From Pseudomonas moorei (GTDB taxonomy: Bacteria > Pseudomonadota > Gammaproteobacteria > Pseudomonadales > Pseudomonadaceae): a stretch of 64,000 nucleotides of DNA. Numbering within the stretch: position 1 is the stretch's first letter; every line of letters begins with the position of its first letter. Under the pieces are notes generated by a model. That model ran no database searches and was not told the origin of the DNA. It saw only the letters and a list, made by a program, of their open reading frames with translations. Location of the stretch: the NCBI RefSeq assembly GCF_008801475.1, contig NZ_VZPP01000009.1, forward strand, positions 186,001-250,000, given 5' to 3'. Of the stretch, positions 41,446 through 49,795 are shown piece by piece. Position numbers and translations under genes: made by a program.

Positions 41446-42386
41446 CATTTGGCCAGCGCATGCTCCGCCCGCACCGAATTCATGAACGCCTGCATCGCCG
41501 ATGACTGAATGCGATGCCGTCGGGTGATCAATCCATAGGGTGGCAGCCGCGCCTCGAACTTGATCGGCAGCACTGCCAGCAGATCGCGGCCGGGATAGTC
41601 TTCGACCACGGACACCGGCGTGACGCCGAGCATGTCGGTCTGCTGGATCAGGGACAGCAACGTCATGATCGAGGTGGTTTCGACGATGCTGCTGGGAATG
41701 TCGACCCGGGCGTTGTGGAACACTTGATTGATGATTGCGCGCATCGGGCTTGGGTGTTGTTGCAGCACCCATGTCATGTTTTGCAGTTCGGCCCAGCTCA
41801 GTTGCGTGGCTTTCGCCAGTGGATTCTGCGCACCGGAGATCACGCACAAGGCCTCTTCGCCGAGGCTGTCGAACAGCAACTCTTCAGCCCGCGCTCCGGC
41901 CGGAATCCGCCCCAGCACGATGTCCAGTTGATCCTGCAACAACGCCTGCACCAGTACGTCGCTGGTGTCGACCTGGATGCTCATGGACAACCGGGGGTGG
42001 CTTTGTTTCAGGGTCGCGATGGTGCGGGTCAAGAGTCCCGAGGCCAGTGCCGGAATGGCGCCGACCGCGACGCGGCCCAGGTTGCCGGATTCGAGCGCGA
42101 CCAGTTCTTCGCGCATGCCGCTGAGCTCGGCGAACACCATGCGCGCGTAGTAGATGACGGTTTCTCCGAACGGGGTAGAGCGCATGCCCCGGGGCAAACG
42201 CTCGAAGAGTTCGACGCCGAGCAGGTCTTCGGCTTCGTGCAGCATTTTGGTCGCTGCCGGTTGAGTCATGCCGATGTGATCGGCGGCGCGGCGCAACGAA
42301 CCGAATTCCTGCAACGCCAGCATCAGCCGCAGTTGGCGCAGACGCAGACGACTGTGGATTACATTGGCATCAGGAATTCGGGTCAT
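41445..42386 (-). CDS. LysR-family regulator of the tct/catabolic island
   Basis: A 313-residue LysR protein: wHTH at residues 12-75 (RLRLRQLRLMLALQEFGSLRRAADHIGMTQPAATKML) and an effector domain. It follows tctA by 69 bases on the same strand, so it is probably co-transcribed at the end of tctCBA-lysR, or expressed from its own start. LysR genes of this kind usually answer to the carboxylate their neighbour transporters carry. It is the only regulator in the 41-55 kb island, so it may also serve the plus-strand catabolic genes. Confidence 0.87.
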   Translation of the reverse strand: MTRIPDANVIHSRLRLRQLRLMLALQEFGSLRRAADHIGMTQPAATKMLHEAEDLLGVELFERLPRGMRSTPFGETVIYYARMVFAELSGMREELVALESGNLGRVAVGAIPALASGLLTRTIATLKQSHPRLSMSIQVDTSDVLVQALLQDQLDIVLGRIPAGARAEELLFDSLGEEALCVISGAQNPLAKATQLSWAELQNMTWVLQQHPSPMRAIINQVFHNARVDIPSSIVETTSIMTLLSLIQQTDMLGVTPVSVVEDYPGRDLLAVLPIKFEARLPPYGLITRRHRIQSSAMQAFMNSVRAEHALAK

Positions 42387-42455
42387 GGGCCGCACTCGCA
42401 AAAAAGACTGCGGCAAGCCTGACAACAAATGTCAGGCGTTGCCAGCATTGCTGTG

Positions 42456-43985
42456 TCACAGCACCGATTTTGCTTTGGCGACATGGGTTTTGCGCAGGCC
42501 CATCAGGGTTCCGAATGCCTTGGAAATCAGCGGCCAGAACAGCATCAACAGCGCTGCCGTGGTCAGGCTGCCCACCAGCGGGTTGGACCAGAAAATCCCC
42601 AGGTGGCCGTCTGAGAACAGCATCGACTGACGGAATGCATCTTCAGCCTTGTCGCCCAGTACCGCCGCCAGCACCAGCGGTGCGATCGGGTAGCCGAGTT
42701 TCTTGAACAGATACCCCAGTGCGCCGAAGCCCAGCATCAGCACCACGTCGAAGAACGAGTTGTGCACCGAGTAGGCACCGATGGCGCAGACCATGATGAT
42801 GATCGGCGCAATGATCGAAAACGGAATGCGCAGGATCGAGGCGAACAGCGGCACAGTGGCCAGCACCACGATCAGGCTCACCACGTTGCCCAGGTACATG
42901 CTGGCGATCAGGCCCCAGACAAAATCGTGCTGCTCGACGAACAGCGTCGGGCCGGGGTGCAGGCCCCAGATCATCAAGCCGCCAAGCATCACCGCCGCGG
43001 TCGCCGAACCGGGAATGCCCAGGGTCAGCATCGGCAGCAGGGCGCTGGTGCCGGCGGCATGGTCGGCGGTCTCCGGGGCGATCACGCCTTCGATTTCGCC
43101 TTTGCCGAAGTTGTCGCGGTTCTTCGAGAAGCGCCGCGCCAGGCTGTAGCTCATGAACGAGGCGGCTGTCGGTCCGCCAGGCGTGATGCCCATCCAGCAA
43201 CCGACCAGGGTGCTGCGCACAATGGTCCACCAGTAGCGGGGCAACTTGGCCCAGGTGCGCAGGATCACCATCGGCGTGATGCGCGCGTGTTCGCCACGGA
43301 ACACCAGGCCCTCTTCCACGGTGCAGAGAATTTCACCGATGCCGAACAGGCCGATCACCGCGACTTCGAAGCTGATGCCGGTCATCAAAATCGGCTGATC
43401 GAACGTCAGGCGCAGGTTGCCGGACACGGTGTCCATGCCGACCGCCGCCATGGCGAAGCCGATCATCATCGCCACCACGGTTTTCAGCGGTGGGTTCTTG
43501 CTCATGCCGATGAAGGTACAGAACGCCAACAGGTACACCGCGAAGAACTCCGGCGAACTGAACGACATGGCGAACGCGGCGATCCTGGTCGAGAGGAAGG
43601 TCAGCAGCAACACCCCGCACAGGGCACCGATCAGGGCCGAGCTGAACGCGGCGGTCAAGGCTTCGGCGGCGCGACCTTCACGGGCCATCGGGTAGCCGTC
43701 GAAGGTGGTCGCCACCGATGAGGGCTCGCCGGGAATGTTGAACAGGATCGAGGTGATCGAGCCACCGAACAACGCGCCCCAATACATGCACGACAGCAAA
43801 ATGATCGCCGACACCGGCGACATGGTGAACGTCAGTGGCAACAACAGCGCCACGCCATTGGGGGCGCCGAGACCGGGCAACACGCCGACCAGAATGCCCA
43901 GCAACACGCCGATCACCATCAGGCCGATATGGCCCGGGGTCAGGATCAGGTTCATGCCTTGCAGCAGGGAATCGAATTCGCTCAT
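42456..43985 (-). CDS. tctA: Tripartite tricarboxylate transporter large permease, TctA family
   Basis: A 509-residue polytopic permease, the twelve-helix channel subunit of a TctABC secondary transporter. Family features are GVLLGILVGVLPGLGAPNGVALLLP at the N-terminus, the gly/pro-rich GMGTPGSAT-like LGIPGSATAAVMLGGLMIWG in the middle, and duplicated halves. ATG 43985 overlaps the tctB stop by 4 bases (ATGA). The N-terminal frame extension to 44114 is not used. The substrate in this system is unknown: the family carries citrate and other carboxylates. Confidence 0.93.
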   Translation of the reverse strand: MSEFDSLLQGMNLILTPGHIGLMVIGVLLGILVGVLPGLGAPNGVALLLPLTFTMSPVSAIILLSCMYWGALFGGSITSILFNIPGEPSSVATTFDGYPMAREGRAAEALTAAFSSALIGALCGVLLLTFLSTRIAAFAMSFSSPEFFAVYLLAFCTFIGMSKNPPLKTVVAMMIGFAMAAVGMDTVSGNLRLTFDQPILMTGISFEVAVIGLFGIGEILCTVEEGLVFRGEHARITPMVILRTWAKLPRYWWTIVRSTLVGCWMGITPGGPTAASFMSYSLARRFSKNRDNFGKGEIEGVIAPETADHAAGTSALLPMLTLGIPGSATAAVMLGGLMIWGLHPGPTLFVEQHDFVWGLIASMYLGNVVSLIVVLATVPLFASILRIPFSIIAPIIIMVCAIGAYSVHNSFFDVVLMLGFGALGYLFKKLGYPIAPLVLAAVLGDKAEDAFRQSMLFSDGHLGIFWSNPLVGSLTTAALLMLFWPLISKAFGTLMGLRKTHVAKAKSVL

Positions 43986-44515
43986 TTGAAATTTCTCCCG
44001 GCCAGGGCAATCCAGTCGCCCATGGGACCGGCATCCAGGGGCACCTTGAACCACAGTGCGAAAATCAGGTAGCTGGCCAGCACCGCGCCCAGGGAAACCG
44101 TGCCGATCATCCACTTGCCGTAAGGCTTGGCGCGGACCTTGTCACGCCACATGAACCAAGCGATGAAACAGGCCGAAGCGACATAAATACCCGTGAACGG
44201 CATCGCGCCAACGAACAGGGCGATGGGCACGAACACCGACAGCACTTGCTTGAACGCGCTGCGGCTGACGAATGCAATGCTCAGGGCTTGCCAGCGCACC
44301 AGGGTCAACACGCCGTTGGCCACGCTCGCGGCGCTCAGCATCAGGCCGATGTAGAACGGAAAGTAACCCGGCTCGGGGCCGGCATCGCCCCAGCCGATAC
44401 CTTGTTCGACGCTGCCGAACATCACCACCGCGCCGATCAGGGCGGTGAACACCGCCAGGCCGAGTTCGACCCAGCGGGTGCCGACCAGCGCCGGTGAATT
44501 CGAAGAATGAGACAT
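43982..44515 (-). CDS. tctB: Tripartite tricarboxylate transporter small permease, TctB family
   Basis: A 177-residue membrane protein of four helices (near residues 15-35, 45-65, 90-110, 135-160), the small integral subunit of TctABC. ATG 44515 starts MSHSSNSPALVGTRWVELGLAVFTAL. It lies 53 bases after tctC and overlaps tctA, so translation of the two permease subunits is coupled. Confidence 0.87.
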   Translation of the reverse strand: MSHSSNSPALVGTRWVELGLAVFTALIGAVVMFGSVEQGIGWGDAGPEPGYFPFYIGLMLSAASVANGVLTLVRWQALSIAFVSRSAFKQVLSVFVPIALFVGAMPFTGIYVASACFIAWFMWRDKVRAKPYGKWMIGTVSLGAVLASYLIFALWFKVPLDAGPMGDWIALAGRNFK

Positions 44516-44568
44516 GAACACACCTCCAGCAGATGACGGCCGCCCGCAGGCGAACGGCCGTGACAACT

Positions 44569-45585
44569 TTAGTTTTTCAGCCAGCCGGCTTCTTTGAATA
44601 CCGGCGTGACGCGGGCGGTGTCTTTTTCGATGTAGGCGGTCAGTGGCTCACCTTCGAGGAAGGTCGGCACCAGCGCGTTCTGCTTCACGTACGCCTTGAA
44701 CTCATCGGTCTGGGTGACTTTGCGCATCAGTTCGACATAGAAGGCGCGTTGCTCGGCGGTGATGTCGCCCGGCATGAACACGGTGCGCGGGAAGCGGTAC
44801 TGGTCGATGCCAAGGCCCTGTTCGTGGCAGGTCGGCACGTCGGCCCAGGATTTATCGCCAGCGACTTTCTCGGTGTAGCTCATGCGCTCCTTACTGAATA
44901 CGCAGAGCGGTTCGACCTGGTCGCCGCGCCATTGGCTGATGCTTTCGCTGGGGTTGTTGACGTTGGCGGCGATGTGTTTGCCGGCCAGTTGAGTCGCGGC
45001 TTCACTGCCGCTCTTGAACGGGATGTATACCAGTTTGCTGTTGTTGGTCTGGTTGAGCAGCAGGGTCAGGGTCTGGTCGACGTCCTTGGACTGGCTGCCG
45101 CCCATGCGCAGGTTTGATGGGTCGGCCTTGACCGCTTCATAGAAGCCTTTGGCGTCCTTCCACGGTGCGTCTTTGTAGCTCCAGAGAATGAAGTCATCCT
45201 CGGCCACGGCGGCAATCGGCGTCAGCTCTTGCCATTGATAGCCGAGCTTGGAAACCAGCGGCAACAGGTAGATGTTGTTGGTGCCGATCACCAGTTTTTC
45301 GGCATCGCCCTTGTTCATCTTCATGTCGAGAAAGGCTTCGGCGCCATTGCCGCCGCCCTTGTTCAGGACGATGGTATTCACATCGAGCAGCTTGTGGGTG
45401 GTGATGATCGACTGGATCAGGCGACCGAGCTGGTCGGTGCCGCCACCGGGCCCGCCAGCGACGACGATTTCGACGTTCTTGTCCGGTTGCCAGGCGGCGT
45501 GAGCGAGAGCGGGGAGTGCGCCGGCGGCGATCAGTGTGCAGCCAAGAAACAGACGGGATGTGCGACGGACGAATGCATTTCGCAT
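44569..45585 (-). CDS. tctC: Tripartite tricarboxylate transporter periplasmic binding protein, TctC family
   Basis: A 338-residue secreted receptor. Signal peptide residues 1-30 (ALPALAHAAWQPDK), then the Bug/TctC pattern VEIVVAGGPGGGTDQLGRLIQ at about residues 37-57, AEDDFILWSYKDAPW, and DVDQTLTLLLNQT. Binds a carboxylate in the periplasm and delivers it to TctAB. First gene of the minus-strand operon; its promoter region faces the frameshifted MFS gene. Confidence 0.93.
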   Translation of the reverse strand: MRNAFVRRTSRLFLGCTLIAAGALPALAHAAWQPDKNVEIVVAGGPGGGTDQLGRLIQSIITTHKLLDVNTIVLNKGGGNGAEAFLDMKMNKGDAEKLVIGTNNIYLLPLVSKLGYQWQELTPIAAVAEDDFILWSYKDAPWKDAKGFYEAVKADPSNLRMGGSQSKDVDQTLTLLLNQTNNSKLVYIPFKSGSEAATQLAGKHIAANVNNPSESISQWRGDQVEPLCVFSKERMSYTEKVAGDKSWADVPTCHEQGLGIDQYRFPRTVFMPGDITAEQRAFYVELMRKVTQTDEFKAYVKQNALVPTFLEGEPLTAYIEKDTARVTPVFKEAGWLKN

Positions 45586-45697
45586 GGAAGGGCCTCGTTT
45601 TTGTAGTTGTTATGAGTGGCTTGTCTGAGCGGTAAAGCCGCAAGCCTGGCCTGAGTGTGGGAAGCCATCGCCGCCGCGTCTAGTCAAAACAATACAT

Positions 45698-45718
45698 ATA
45701 CCGATAGCCTGGGGTTAT
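45698..45718. promoter_or_regulatory. Possible LysR operator upstream of tctC
   Basis: ATACC at 45698-45702 and GGTTAT at 45713-45718 form an imperfect dyad with 10 bases between, close to the T-N11-A form typical of LysR sites. Reverse complement reads ATAACC...GGTAT in the tctC direction. Confidence 0.4.
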
Positions 45719-45743
45719 AGGTCGGCAAACGAAGCAGGATCTT

Positions 45744-45857
45744 TGTAGGAGCAAGCCGGCTCCGGGCGGCGATTTGACGATGGACTCAAGGGCAACGCGT
45801 CACGTCAGCAAGCCCGCGTTATCGTTAACGTCCATCGCGAGCAGGCTCGCTCCTACA
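45744..45857. repeat. REPIN
   Basis: Arms at about 45744-45773 and 45834-45857 in inverted orientation (TGTAGGAGC ... GCTCCTACA), with a 60-base centre. Confidence 0.7.
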
Positions 45858-46036
45858 AAAAAGCATGCGTGGCAGCGTTGAAAGGTCGTTGAAAGCAGGT
45901 CATGACATAACTCGAGGCTATCGCCCGATTTCAAGTTTTGATTAGACGGTTATCGCTGGGCCTTCGATAGTGCTCACCAACAAACGCGGCACAACGTCTG
46001 CATCTCCACAAAAATAATAAATGAGAGGTACGCACC

Positions 46037-47376
46037 ATGGCTCGTCCCAGTGCTTCCCTGCATCTGCCCGGCGCAGATGTCCAGCCAGTGTCAGCGACAG
46101 CACCCCTGACCGGTGTCGCCAAGGCCAGCAATGTGCGCTGGCGGATTTTCGCGATCATCTTCGCCTTGACCATGGTCAACCTGATCGATCGGGTGTCGCT
46201 GTCGATCGCGATGCCGACCATTGCCCATGAATTTTCTTTGTCGCCCAGCATGCAGGGGCTGATCCTCAGCAGTTTTTTCTGGCCTACGCCCTGCTGCAGA
46301 TTCCAGGTGGCTGGATGATCGATCGCTTCGGGCCGCATCGGGTCATCAGTTGGTCGACCGGTTTGTGGGGAACGTTCCAGGTGTTGGCGGCGTTTGCCAC
46401 CGGTGGACTGTCACTGCTGTTTGCCCGTGTGGCGCTGGGGGCATCGGAGGCGCCGTTGTTTCCGTCCGGCGGCAAACTGATTTCCTTGTGGCTGGCGCCG
46501 AGCGAACGCAGCCGCGGCGCGGTGCTGATGGACAGCGGCAGCCCGCTTGGTGTGGCGCTGGGCGGGTTGATCATTGCCTATCTGATTGCTTCGCTGGATT
46601 CGTGGCGCCTGGCATTCGTCATCGCCGGCATCGCAACGTTGGTACTGGCCTGGCTGGCGCGGCGTTATCTGCGCGATGACCCGGCCAGTCACCCGCAGGT
46701 CAATGCCCGGGAGCTCGAGAAGATCAACGCCGGGCGCGCCACGCCGGCCGCCGAAGCGGCCCGTGCGCCGGTCAAGGGCCTGGGCATCGCCGCTCGTTCC
46801 CTGAGCGGTTTGCTGATTGGTCGGGCCAGTTGGGCAATGGTGTATTTCGGTCTGCTGACCTGGGGGCCAAGTTATCTGTCCCAGGCTCGCGGCTTCGATA
46901 TCAAGGGCATTGGCGCGGCGACCTTTGTGATCTTCATCTGCGGGGCTCTGGGTTCGTTGACCGGTGGTTTTCTCTGCGATGGCTTGATCCGCAGAGGCGT
47001 CAGTCGTGGTGTGGCGGTCAAGAGCCTGCTGGCGTTTTCCGGTCTGGTGGCCCTCGGCGCGTTCCTGCTGCTGCCGACCTTGAGTAATCCTTTTGCGGCG
47101 GTGGCGCTGTTGGCCATGACCGCGTTTTTCTTGATGTGGGGCAGTCTCTACTGGAGCTTCCCGGCGCTGCTGGCGGCACCGGCGCGGGTCGGCCTGATCG
47201 GCGGCGTGATGAACATGGCCGGCAGTACCGGCGGTATCGCGGTGCCGATTCTGGTCGGGGTGATTGTGCAAATGGCCGGCGGCTTTGCCCCGGTGCTCGG
47301 CTTCTTCGCGGCGTGTTCGGCGGTATTCGTGCTGGCTACCTTGTTCATCAGCCTTGACGAGGTGCGTCATGACTAA
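46037..47376 (+). pseudogene. MFS transporter disrupted by a one-base frameshift
   Basis: Two overlapping frames together make one MFS transporter of about 446 residues. The first (46037-46318) starts MARPSASLHL and continues into LILSSFFW near 46280; the second starts MIDRFGPHRVISW at 46315 and runs to 47376. At 46280-46283 the expected reading SFFWAYALLQIPGGWMIDRFG is restored by inserting one G after TTCTGG, so one base is missing. Downstream helices are intact. It is a real mutation or a sequencing error. If functional it would bring in the substrate of the amidohydrolase-PdxA2 pair just downstream. Confidence 0.85.
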
Positions 47377-48325
47377 GTTGTGGGACGGTCCGATCATCGA
47401 TGCCCATCATCACTTTTGGGACCCTTCGATCAATGACCACCCTTGGTTGGCGCCAGAGGCCAATATTCCGTTCCGCTACGGCGATTACAGCGCGATCAAG
47501 CGCCGCTACTTCCCCGAGGATTATTTCGCCGATGCCGGTACTCACCGGGTGGTGCAAACGGTCTATGTCGAGACCGAATGGAACCCGCAGGACCCGATTG
47601 GCGAAACCCGATTCATCGAGCAACTGGCGGCTCGCTACGGCGTGCCCAACGCGATCGTCGCGCAAGCCTGGCTGGACCGGCCCGACGCCATCGCCGTGCT
47701 GACCGAACAGGCCGCCTTCAAATGCGTGCGCAGTGTGCGGCACAAGCCCGGCGGACCAACGTCGCCGGAACAGGTCGGGCATCAGCGCAGCCTGATGAGC
47801 GATGAGTACTGGCGCCGCAGTTACGCCGCGCTCGAAGGCTTGGGTTTGCATTTCGATTTGCAGACCCCCTGGTGGAACCTGCACGAGGCCGAACGGCTGG
47901 CCCGGGATTTTCCCGGCATTACGCTGATCCTCAACCATGCCGGTTTACCTAGCGACCGCAGCGCCGAAGGCCTGGCGGGCTGGCGCCTGGCGATGGCGCG
48001 GCTGGCCCAATGGCCCAACGTGCAGGTCAAGATTTCCGGGTTGGGGCAGGGCGGGCAAAAGTGGCGCGCCAAGGACAACGCCTGGATCGTGCGCGAAATC
48101 ATCGCCATGTTCGGCACAGATCGGGCGATGTTCGCCAGCAACTTTCCGGTCGATAGCCTGTGTGGCTCGTTCGACGACATCTACAGCGGTTTCAAATCCA
48201 TCGTCGCCGATCTGCCGACGGCCGATCAGGAGCGACTGTTCTACAGCAACGCGCAGCGCATCTATCGCTGCGAGCCTTGCGCCATTGACCGGGCGTGGAC
48301 TGAACCCTTGAGGAGTGAAGCATGA
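47369..48325 (+). CDS. Amidohydrolase-2 family hydrolase (lactonase-like)
   Basis: A 318-residue TIM-barrel hydrolase. The metal-binding HxH lies in IDAHHHFWDP (residues 11-20); a later histidine is in LILNHAGLPS and the aspartate in FASNFPVDSL. This is the pattern of L-fuconolactonase, 2-pyrone-4,6-dicarboxylate lactonase (LigI) and similar enzymes, so a sugar- or pyrone-lactone substrate is likely. Starts 8 bases inside the MFS gene end; its stop overlaps the pdxA-like gene, so the three are coupled. Confidence 0.85.
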   Translation: MTKLWDGPIIDAHHHFWDPSINDHPWLAPEANIPFRYGDYSAIKRRYFPEDYFADAGTHRVVQTVYVETEWNPQDPIGETRFIEQLAARYGVPNAIVAQAWLDRPDAIAVLTEQAAFKCVRSVRHKPGGPTSPEQVGHQRSLMSDEYWRRSYAALEGLGLHFDLQTPWWNLHEAERLARDFPGITLILNHAGLPSDRSAEGLAGWRLAMARLAQWPNVQVKISGLGQGGQKWRAKDNAWIVREIIAMFGTDRAMFASNFPVDSLCGSFDDIYSGFKSIVADLPTADQERLFYSNAQRIYRCEPCAIDRAWTEPLRSEA

Positions 48326-49326
48326 ACAAGACAACCATCGCCATGGTCCTGGGCGACCCGGCGGGCATCGGCCCGGAACTGATCGCACGTTTGCTCGGCG
48401 AGCCCGAAGTGCGTCGCCAGGCCAATGTGATACTGATCGCCGATGAAGCGGAAATGCGTCGCGGCATGCGCATTGCCGGGGTTGAGTTTCCTTATCGTCG
48501 CGTCGAATCTCTGGATCGGTTGGAGTTCAACGATGACACGCCGCTGTTCTACGATTTTCGCGGGGACACCATCGGTGAATTTCCACGTTGCGAGGCCAGC
48601 GTCATCGGCGGTCGCTACAGCCTCGACACCCTGGAAATCGCCCTGCGCCTGACCGAGGCCGGGACCACCAACGCGGTGCTGTTCGGGCCGCTGAACAAGA
48701 CGTCGCTGCACATGGCCGGCATGGCCCATAACGACGAGCTGCACTGGTTCGCCGAGTTGCTGGACTTCCACGGACCGTTCTGCGAATTCAACGTGCTCGA
48801 CAACCTCTGGACCTCGCGGGTGACCTCTCATGTGGCCCTGTCCGAAGTCCCGGGCATGCTCAGCCAGGAGCGGGTGGTGGAAGCGATCCGACTGATCGAT
48901 ACCGCACTCAAGCGCAACGGCCTGGAAAAACCGCGCATCGGCGTGTGCGGGCTGAACCCGCATAACGGCGACAACGGCTCGTTCGGCCGCGAAGAGCTGG
49001 ACATCATCGGCCCGGCTGTACGCTCGGCCCAGGCGCAGGGAATCGCGGCGGAAGGCCCGTATCCGGGCGACACGATTTTCCTCAAGGTCCAGGGCGATGC
49101 CAACGCCTTCGACGCGGTCGTCACGATGTATCACGACCAGGGGCAGATCGCGATCAAGCTGATGGGTTTCTCCCGTGGCGTCACGGTGCAGGGTGGCTTG
49201 CCGATCCCGATCACCACTCCGGCCCATGGCACCGCGTTCGATATCGCAGGGCAGGGCAAGGCCAACGTCGGCGCGACCCGCCAGGCGTTCGAAATTGCCT
49301 GCCGGATGGGCGGCAACCGCTACTGA
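48322..49326 (+). CDS. PdxA-family dehydrogenase (PdxA2-like)
   Basis: A 334-residue NAD(P)-dependent dehydrogenase. Conserved blocks: LGDPAGIGPELIARLL near the N-terminus, LFGPLNKTSLHMAGM, LNPHNGDNGSFGREE and MYHDQGQIAIKLMGF (the three metal histidines). PdxA itself makes a pyridoxal phosphate precursor, but paralogs such as DtdA/PdxA2 or TphB work on 4-carbon sugar acids or cis-diols. The position in a catabolic operon suggests the latter. ATGA overlap with the amidohydrolase gene. Confidence 0.85.
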   Translation: MNKTTIAMVLGDPAGIGPELIARLLGEPEVRRQANVILIADEAEMRRGMRIAGVEFPYRRVESLDRLEFNDDTPLFYDFRGDTIGEFPRCEASVIGGRYSLDTLEIALRLTEAGTTNAVLFGPLNKTSLHMAGMAHNDELHWFAELLDFHGPFCEFNVLDNLWTSRVTSHVALSEVPGMLSQERVVEAIRLIDTALKRNGLEKPRIGVCGLNPHNGDNGSFGREELDIIGPAVRSAQAQGIAAEGPYPGDTIFLKVQGDANAFDAVVTMYHDQGQIAIKLMGFSRGVTVQGGLPIPITTPAHGTAFDIAGQGKANVGATRQAFEIACRMGGNRY

Positions 49327-49340
49327 CCCAATGCAATTTC

Positions 49341-49429
49341 CCTGTGGAGCCTGCTCGCGAAGAGGGCATGTCAGTCGATATTTATGCCGCCTGACAGATC
49401 GCCATCGCGGGCAAGCCCGCTCCCACAGG
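49341..49429. repeat. REPIN 1
   Basis: REP arms at 49341-49362 and 49404-49429 in inverted orientation. Confidence 0.75.
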
Positions 49430-49468
49430 TCTTTGGATCGATCACAAAATCAAGTAATACCTTCGGAC

Positions 49469-49559
49469 TTGTGGGAGCTGGCTTGCCAGCGATGGCGGTC
49501 TGACAGACGTCTTTGATGTGACTGTCAGGCCGCCATCGCGAGCAGGCTCGCTCCCACAG
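49469..49559. repeat. REPIN 2
   Basis: REP arms at about 49469-49496 and 49532-49559 in inverted orientation, next to REPIN 1; together a tandem cluster of four REPs. Confidence 0.75.
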
Positions 49560-49576
49560 TTTTTTGTGTGTGCCTG

Positions 49577-49651
49577 ATAACCCTATCCTGGCAAAAACAG
49601 CCTGAATCGATCACCTCAGGTTATCGCCGGATACGCATAAGTGATTATCCG
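49577..49651 (+). promoter_or_regulatory. Candidate operator region of the second catabolic operon
   Basis: ATAACC at 49577-49582 and GGTTAT at 49619-49624 face each other 36 bases apart. A second perfect inverted repeat CGGATA / TATCCG (49628-49633 and 49646-49651, 12-base gap) follows. These are typical dyads for a LysR or LacI-type regulator; they resemble the dyad at 45698-45718. Confidence 0.4.
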
Positions 49652-49795
49652 CATCCCTTTGTGCTGGCTAAAGTCGCTCCATCGAATGAACGCAACCGGT
49701 CACTTTCCGGCCACTGCATTCAGGCGAATGACAATTACAAAAAGCCTGCCTTGTCACTTCCGCAAGGCACATACCGGCAGCAAAGGAACACGCCC

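Larger units (their letters stand above)
45586..46036. other. Divergent control region of the catabolic island
   Basis: These 451 bases contain no gene. A REPIN lies at about 45744-45857 and a LysR-box-like palindrome at 45698-45718. The region between them and each flanking gene must contain the promoters of tctC (minus) and the MFS pseudogene (plus). Confidence 0.6.
49327..49795. other. REPIN-rich region and promoter of the second catabolic operon
   Basis: These 469 bases have no gene. Four REP sequences form two REPINs in tandem, then a stretch (49560-49795) with inverted repeats that should include the promoter of the next MFS gene. AAAGGAACACGCCC ahead of ATG 49796 is the ribosome site. 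Confidence 0.65.

Noticed and set aside
48322..49326. Naming the PdxA-like gene pdxA (pyridoxal phosphate synthesis).
   Set aside because: The vitamin gene normally sits with ksgA-apaH; this copy lies in a catabolic operon, so a PdxA2-type role is more likely.
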